A stretch of DNA of 64,000 nt, taken from the NCBI GenBank assembly GCA_965223835.1, contig CBDCXQ010000001.1, positions 5,580,001-5,644,000 on the forward strand, in the 5' to 3' direction. Made by a program: the position numbers and the translations under genes. Each line of letters opens with the position of its first letter. The first letter of the stretch is position 1. Source of the stretch: CAVYXZ01 sp965223835 (GTDB lineage Bacteria > Chloroflexota > Anaerolineae > Aggregatilineales > Phototrophicaceae). Shown here in pieces: positions 59,164 through 64,000 of the stretch. The notes below the pieces were generated by a model, which did no database searches, was not told where the DNA came from, and was given only the letters and a program-made list of their open reading frames with translations.

Positions 59164-60147
59164 ATGCGCATATCCATCATCAATGAAGCTGCTCCAATCC
59201 CCGACCGCTTGAATGAAGACACCTGTTATGTCAGCAGCGATGGCAGTGAAGTGCAGGTGCTGGTGGCTGACGGTGCTGGTCAGCGTTTCAAAACGTCCAA
59301 AACTGCCAACATGCTAACCTGGCAGGGGACACCGGTTTCAGCGGCCCGTTTTGCGGCCCTGACCACCTTGAATGCCGCCCGGGATTATTCATCACCGAAG
59401 GAGATATTACTCCAGGCCAATGAACGCATCGCCTGGAACCTGGAACTTGTTTACGGCGAACTGACGGCGGCTGCACTCCGCACCCATGAACCGCAGCTTG
59501 CGCCTTATCTGGATCAAAATCCGCGCTTGCTCCGCCTGGCACTACCGGTTTGTGTAGCAACGGTTGCCAGAATTGACAAGGAAAACCAACAACTTGAATA
59601 CGCCCATGTCGGCGATACAACGCTGTTTCTGTTCTATCGTGATGGCCGCATTCATGTGCCCACTGCGGACCAGATGGGTAAATATGATGCGCAAGCACTG
59701 GCACTGGCTGTGAGCATTAAAGCGGAACAGGGTGCCGCCCATCTGATGGACATCTTGAATGATCCGCGTATTGCTGAAAACAATCGTAACAATGGCCTGT
59801 ACCACAATTACGTTGATGAGCAAGGCCAAACGGATGTCAATGTGGGTGTGGGCGTCATCAATGGTTTGCCAGAGGTGGAAAGCTATATCCAAATGGGTAC
59901 CGTTGATCTGCACGACGTCACTGGTGTCATGTTATGCAGCGATGGTTTTCTGTGGCCGGCACCCCTGACGGAGAACGAAACAGAACAGTCCAGACGCTAT
60001 CAGCACATGCGCGACATTATCGAGCAGGAAGGTTTGCACGGCTACTATGAAAAATTGCGGGCCGCCGAAGCCGCCGATGCCACCCGCGATCAGTACCCCC
60101 GCTTTAAAATCCATGATGATGCGACTGGAGTTTATTTGGAGGTTTGA
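59164..60147 (+). CDS. PP2C-type serine/threonine phosphatase
   Basis: This 327-residue protein has PP2C metal-binding motifs: RLNEDTCYV with Glu/Asp at 18-19, LVADGAGQ with Asp36 and Gly37, YAHVGDTTLFLFYRDG, VMLCSDGFLWP, and a C-terminal IHDDATGVYLEV with the final conserved Asp pair. These would bind Mn or Mg ions and remove phosphate from Ser or Thr. No membrane segment is seen. It is followed after four bases by a TIR gene, so the two are translated from one mRNA, linking phosphorylation signalling with the TIR protein. Confidence 0.9.
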   Translation: MRISIINEAAPIPDRLNEDTCYVSSDGSEVQVLVADGAGQRFKTSKTANMLTWQGTPVSAARFAALTTLNAARDYSSPKEILLQANERIAWNLELVYGELTAAALRTHEPQLAPYLDQNPRLLRLALPVCVATVARIDKENQQLEYAHVGDTTLFLFYRDGRIHVPTADQMGKYDAQALALAVSIKAEQGAAHLMDILNDPRIAENNRNNGLYHNYVDEQGQTDVNVGVGVINGLPEVESYIQMGTVDLHDVTGVMLCSDGFLWPAPLTENETEQSRRYQHMRDIIEQEGLHGYYEKLRAAEAADATRDQYPRFKIHDDATGVYLEV

Positions 60148-60151
60148 AACG

Positions 60152-61309
60152 ATGAGCGAAGTTTTTATCAGCTATTCAAGTAAAGATGCAGATTATGCAG
60201 CGGCTCTAGCCCAAACACTAGAAAACCATAGCATAACAGTCTGGTTAGCTCAGGGTAAAATGACACCAGGGGAAGATTGGTTCCAGCGAATGACCAAAGA
60301 GGTTGTCGGCTGTCAGATTGTGATTGTGTTGTTATCTAAAGCGGCGTTGAAGTCTCGCTGGGTAGAATTGGAATATCAGATTGCTATTGGATTGAATAAA
60401 CCAATTATTCCGCTTCGACTTAAAAAGAAGGTCAATATCCCCAAATACCTCAAGCGGTACCAAACACTCTCAGACTCGGCGACAGTCGTATCGGAAATCA
60501 TCGATAAAATCAATCAAATGAAGGTTGAGAGTGAAATGAACTATATGAATGTTTCCAGTCGTATTTGGCACGATTTACTGGCTGAAACGTTGGGAATCGG
60601 TATTCGGATATACGATAATAAAGATGAAGGCGATACGGTCAATGTCGCAACACTGCTCGGTGCACTTAATCTGCAACAAGCCCTCTTGATGCAACTCAAT
60701 TTATATCTGAATCAACAAGAAGATCTGACGATTATTCCAATTAACGATAATTGTGCTGAGTTAAAGGCTGTCGATAAAAATCTTGTGTTATTGGGGGGGC
60801 CAGGTGGTTTTCCATGTGTCGCTAGCCTGCTTGAAGCCTGGACAGACCCCTGCAAGGGTGAGGCGTTCAGGGGCTATCGTTTTGTTACGCACCGGTTTAA
60901 AGCTTCTCGATATCTTCGGCATAGTACGGACCCTGAGGATGGCAATCGTGCGATAAACGACCTGCTTGGCATAGAGGATATTCAGCCTGGAGAGGAACCA
61001 CAAATTTATGCAGCTAAAGCAGCGACAAACTTTAGCGTAGGTGACAACTATGGCGTGATATTTACGAAAGGATTAGGGAAGGATAGCTCCGGGCAGAAAA
61101 TTGTGATTGTTGCGCCGTACAATCGCTCGGCATTAGACGGCATGCTCCGTTTTCTAACGCACAAACCCGCTAAGTGTGATGCATGGCTTGAGAAGGTGCG
61201 CCAATGTGGTGATTGTTCTGAGACATTGTTCCACCTGCGGGCCGTTCAAGGTTCTGGCACTGAATATTTTGCCCACACAGACCCACGCCCCATGGCTTGT
61301 TGCATCTGA
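60152..61309 (+). CDS. TIR-domain protein with novel C-terminal domain
   Basis: This 385-residue protein has a TIR domain in residues 1-130 (SEVFISYSSKDADYAAALAQTLE; VIVLLSKAALKSRWVELEYQIAI; KPIIPLRLKKKV). The position of the usual catalytic Glu (W-x-x-E) reads W-F-Q-R, with Arg46. The remaining 250 residues are not recognised, though NLVLLGGPGGFPCVASLLEAW and NYGVIFTKGLGKDSSGQKIVIVAPYNRSALDG suggest an alpha/beta ligand-binding fold. GGAGG lies nine bases before the ATG. The gene is AT-richer than its neighbours and probably acquired with or without the PP2C gene. Confidence 0.85.
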   Translation: MSEVFISYSSKDADYAAALAQTLENHSITVWLAQGKMTPGEDWFQRMTKEVVGCQIVIVLLSKAALKSRWVELEYQIAIGLNKPIIPLRLKKKVNIPKYLKRYQTLSDSATVVSEIIDKINQMKVESEMNYMNVSSRIWHDLLAETLGIGIRIYDNKDEGDTVNVATLLGALNLQQALLMQLNLYLNQQEDLTIIPINDNCAELKAVDKNLVLLGGPGGFPCVASLLEAWTDPCKGEAFRGYRFVTHRFKASRYLRHSTDPEDGNRAINDLLGIEDIQPGEEPQIYAAKAATNFSVGDNYGVIFTKGLGKDSSGQKIVIVAPYNRSALDGMLRFLTHKPAKCDAWLEKVRQCGDCSETLFHLRAVQGSGTEYFAHTDPRPMACCI

Positions 61310-61431
61310 TAAAGTAAAGTTGTCAATCCTCAGAAGCGTATAAACACACAAATGCAAAGGTTTTTCTCGCCTGTTTTGCCTACTCTGAAAGTAGCGCCGT
61401 CATTTTTCAAGCAACCAGGAGAACCCTAACC

Positions 61432-61741
61432 GTGAAAGTTGCCATCATTATTCATTCAGATTAATCGACATTTGAAGGTGGGGGACGGGTGCTCAACGCC
61501 CTGTACGCGGCACTGGAATTTTAGGCTGATGATGATTATGTTGACGTGATCTTTGATGGTGCCGGCACACGGGCGGCAGTCATGCTGGCCGCTGAAAGCC
61601 ACCGGCATTTGCCGTTTTTGTGCGCAACAACATCAGGTGTAGGACGCAGCCCAGCCAATCGGTTTTCCACTCTTAGATGACAATCATCAGCACCCCAGCT
61701 TTCGTAATTATCTCAACAACGGTTACGAAGTCTTAAATTTC
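61432..61741 (+). pseudogene. Decayed DsrE-family-like gene
   Basis: The translation in one frame reads VKVAIIIHSD, stop, STFEGGGRVLNALYAALEF, stop, then YVDVIFDGAGTRAAVMLAAESHR. After a frameshift it continues GFPLLDDNHQHPSFRNYLNNGYEVLNF. Together these match the ordinary DsrE-like small protein (about 115 residues), with at least three stop codons and one frame change. AGGAG still lies before the GTG start. The stops are TAA and TAG, so selenocysteine recoding does not explain them. The rest of the 61310-61848 gap shows no gene. Confidence 0.75.
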
Positions 61742-61848
61742 CAGGATTGCGGAAATTTTAGCGAGGGGGTAGACAACAGGGGCATTTTGTTTTACAATCT
61801 GAACCATTGTGAACTCTTAAAACCCCTAGAACTAGAAAGCGATGACCA

Positions 61849-62850
61849 ATGGTTGTGCGAACCGACTGGCAGATGCGCTCGGTCACACTGGATGATGTCG
61901 AAGCCTATGTCAACTTAGAAAATGATGTACAGGAAGCGTTGTTAGGTGTGCGCCCGGCGACGCTGCAGAATGCTAAAAGTGATTGGCAGTCGCCCGATCT
62001 GAATCTTGCAGAATCCACCCGCGCGGTTTTTGACGTGACGGGTAAAATGATCGCCTTCGCGATGGTGTGGGATAATGGGCCGGTTCCGGTAAACATCTAT
62101 ATTCGCCTTGAGGTGCATCCCGAATATATGGATACGGACATTGGCGCACAGTTACTCACCTGGGGGGAAGCACGTGCCCGCCAGGCAATCCGCCGCGTTC
62201 CAAAACACGCCCAGGTTGGGATTGAACTGGGCACCTTGAGGACGGATACCGCCCGGATTAAGCTGTTTGAAACACAAGGTTTCCAGCACATTCGTAGCTG
62301 GTACACCATGCGCATTGATATGACCGAAGCACCCCCCACGCCGCAGTGGTCTGATGGCATCACAATAAAAACGTTTGATCGGTCAACTGATGAAATCGCG
62401 ACCATTAAGGCCGTGGAAGAAGCGTTCGAAGATCACTGGGGTTATGTGCACGAACCCTTTGAAGAATCGCTCAAACACTGGCGGCACTGGATGGACACCA
62501 GCGAAGATTATGAACCGTCACTATGGTTTCTAGCAATGCATGGGGATGAGGTCGCCGGTATGGTGCTGGGGGCGGCAAAGGGGCACGAAGACCCGGATGC
62601 TGGCTATATTGATATATTAGGGGTGCGGCGGCCCTGGCGCAAACGGGGCATCGCTGCAGCGCTATTGCAGTACGCGTTTGGTGAATACTGGCGCTGCGGC
62701 ACCAAAGCCGTGACACTGGGCGTTGATGCTGAGAGCCTGACTGGTGCTTTGCGGCTGTATGAAAAAGTCGGGATGCGCGTTCAACGTGAAGGACGTTCAT
62801 ATTTCAAGGTATTGCGGCCTGGCGAAAACCTGACGACTCACTCACTTTAG
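61849..62850 (+). CDS. GNAT N-acetyltransferase with two acetyltransferase domains
   Basis: This 333-residue protein contains two GNAT folds. The first spans residues 1-150 (MRSVTLDDVEAYVNLENDV; YIRLEVHPEYMDTDIGAQLLTWGEARAR), and the second has DAGYIDILGVRRPWRKRGIAAALLQYAFGEYW, the acetyl-CoA binding motif Q/R-x-x-G-x-G/A being clear. It resembles mycothiol-synthase-type double GNATs, with a likely amine substrate. The start TTG/ATG region is 61849. Its last 47 bases overlap the convergent kinase gene. Confidence 0.9.
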   Translation: MVVRTDWQMRSVTLDDVEAYVNLENDVQEALLGVRPATLQNAKSDWQSPDLNLAESTRAVFDVTGKMIAFAMVWDNGPVPVNIYIRLEVHPEYMDTDIGAQLLTWGEARARQAIRRVPKHAQVGIELGTLRTDTARIKLFETQGFQHIRSWYTMRIDMTEAPPTPQWSDGITIKTFDRSTDEIATIKAVEEAFEDHWGYVHEPFEESLKHWRHWMDTSEDYEPSLWFLAMHGDEVAGMVLGAAKGHEDPDAGYIDILGVRRPWRKRGIAAALLQYAFGEYWRCGTKAVTLGVDAESLTGALRLYEKVGMRVQREGRSYFKVLRPGENLTTHSL

Positions 62851-64000
62851 GTGCGACTTCGGTCAGGGGCAAAACAACCTCTGCGCAGGTCCCCTGGCCG
62901 AGTTTGCTCGTAATTTCAAGCTGCCCCTGTTGCAGTTCGACGTAAGCTCTGGTGATGGTCAAGCTGAGGCCCACGCCAATGATATTTTCCCCGACATTGC
63001 TACCGCGAAAAAACGGATCGTAAATATGCGGTAGGTCCGACGGCGAGATGCCAATACCGTGATCTTGAATGTTGAAGGTCACTGCCTGTGCATCATATCG
63101 CAATTCAATTGAAACCAATTGGGTTGAATAGTTGAGCGCGTTGTCCACCAAGCTCCGTAAAATGACACTCATAAAATCGCTGTCGAGATAAACCGGGTTG
63201 GGCGTACCCGTGATCTGGAAGTTGAGGCGCGCCGGTTTCGGCTGTTTTGCCTGAACGATGTCCCGGCAAGAACGATCAAGATCAATCCAGGTCGGTTGGG
63301 CGCAGATATTGCCGGTTACAATGTGGGTCAAGGTCAATAAGTTGTCAACCAGACGGTTGGTCCGCCGAGTCTGGCTTAAGATATTGCGCAAATGCCCCTC
63401 GCGTTTTTCACTGGTAAGCCGATCTGGATAGTGCAACATGATCTCAGTTGATGTATGAATCGCTGACAGTGGTGTCCGAAACTGATGCGACGCCAATGCC
63501 ATGAACTGATTTTGTAGTTCATCCAACTCTCGTTCTTTTTCAAGTTCAACCGCTAACAAAGCCGCCTTATGTTTTTCCGCTTCCAGTAACTGGGTGCGTT
63601 GCCGTTCAATTTTGGCGCGATGTTGGAAGATCAAAATCACCAGCGGCGACAGAATCAGGTTAAAGATCAACGGTTGGCCGACCTGGACCAGGGTGGCATC
63701 CGCTTTTGCCAATGGAAATAACAATATGATCAGAATGTGCAGACCGGCGATCACCGTCGTCACCCAGCTCGATAAAAAAACGCCGCTAATAAGAATGGGC
63801 ACCAGCATATAAAACAGTGAAAAAATACCATCGCCGGTGTTGTTGGCAATGTAGGCCGCCATAAATACCGCGCATGATGTAGCGAATACCAGCAAAGCCG
63901 CTCCCCACTGATAGTAGCGAGTACGACTGAGGAAATAAGCGATGATGCCAACCAGATTGGCAAATGCGGTCAATGCGATAATGACATCAAATGGTAGCGG
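62804..64000 (-). CDS. Membrane sensor histidine kinase (N-terminus beyond window)
   Basis: This kinase has about five membrane helices, a coiled-coil linker (AKIERQRTQLLEAEKHKAALLAVELEKERELDEL), the H-box FMALASHQFRTPLSAIHTS with the phospho-accepting His, the N-box SLVDNALNYSTQ, and G-boxes DHGIGISPSDLPHIYDPFFRG and GVGLSLTITRAYVEL. The reading frame stays open to the right edge (base 64000), so the start is probably outside the window. The TTG at 63973 is only the first possible internal start. No response regulator is seen. Confidence 0.9.
   Translation of the reverse strand, partial: PLPFDVIIALTAFANLVGIIAYFLSRTRYYQWGAALLVFATSCAVFMAAYIANNTGDGIFSLFYMLVPILISGVFLSSWVTTVIAGLHILIILLFPLAKADATLVQVGQPLIFNLILSPLVILIFQHRAKIERQRTQLLEAEKHKAALLAVELEKERELDELQNQFMALASHQFRTPLSAIHTSTEIMLHYPDRLTSEKREGHLRNILSQTRRTNRLVDNLLTLTHIVTGNICAQPTWIDLDRSCRDIVQAKQPKPARLNFQITGTPNPVYLDSDFMSVILRSLVDNALNYSTQLVSIELRYDAQAVTFNIQDHGIGISPSDLPHIYDPFFRGSNVGENIIGVGLSLTITRAYVELQQGQLEITSKLGQGTCAEVVLPLTEVAPKVSESSGFRQAAIP

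Noticed and set aside
61432..61741. UGA-type recoding in the DsrE-like frame.
   Set aside because: The stops are TAA and TAG and there is also a frameshift, so this is decay, not recoding.

Overview
The window looks like a chromosomal segment of a Chloroflexota bacterium, probably Anaerolineae-like. This is inferred from gene content, since no rRNA or other phylogenetic marker is present. The hints are many secreted SH3b, PA14-like and PPC-like proteins with plain signal peptides, a DUF2723 membrane protein, several ABC systems, a Rho factor, SelA, and a compact layout in which convergent genes share their stop codons.

Layout: 0-4.6 kb holds a MacB-type export operon on the minus strand (adaptor, permease, ATPase cut by the window edge). 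4.75-11.5 kb is a carbohydrate locus: a LacI regulator with two operators, two sugar ABC permeases, a binding protein, a sulfatase and a short-chain dehydrogenase. 11.5-22.8 kb is mixed: a TolB-like propeller, hydrolases, a methyltransferase behind a leader-peptide/attenuator-like region, a redoxin with an in-frame UGA, a C39-like protease, ArsC, a glutamate-receptor-like channel, a nucleotidyltransferase, and PqqD-like plus histidine phosphatase. 22.8-33 kb has MazG, PdxA, an M50-like protease, a divergent MarR pair, SelA and Rho. 33-40.6 kb has GAF and secreted proteins, an epimerase, a small-gene region, an FtsK-gamma-only protein, a VapBC-type pair and LutB. 40.7-48.3 kb is oligopeptide-type ABC transport, two hydrolases and an EB_dh-like haem protein. 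48.6-55 kb holds a glycosyltransferase, redoxin, PPC/PA14/SH3b envelope proteins and DUF2723. 55.3-61.3 kb is a TIR-rich region (TIR-HEAT-GTPase-like, unknown protein, 55-residue basic protein, HtrA, PP2C-TIR pair). The end has a decayed DsrE-like gene, a double GNAT and a histidine kinase running off the edge.

The most notable points are these. (1) A thioredoxin-fold lipoprotein has an in-frame UGA in a U-P-P-C motif, with a hairpin of bacterial SECIS shape after it and selA 13 kb away, so it is a likely selenoprotein that ordinary gene calling would split. (2) A 13-codon leader ORF has a good promoter and Shine-Dalgarno sequence, followed by three mutually complementary segments ahead of a methyltransferase, which resembles attenuation control. 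(3) Two divergent micro-genes with ribosome sites and terminators flank 11-bp tandem repeats at 36.5-36.9 kb. (4) There are two TIR proteins, one fused to HEAT and a GTPase-like domain without a P-loop lysine, the other coupled to a PP2C phosphatase. (5) A glutamate-receptor-like channel has an altered selectivity filter.

No tRNA, rRNA, CRISPR array or insertion sequence was recognised. All family calls were made by eye without database searches.
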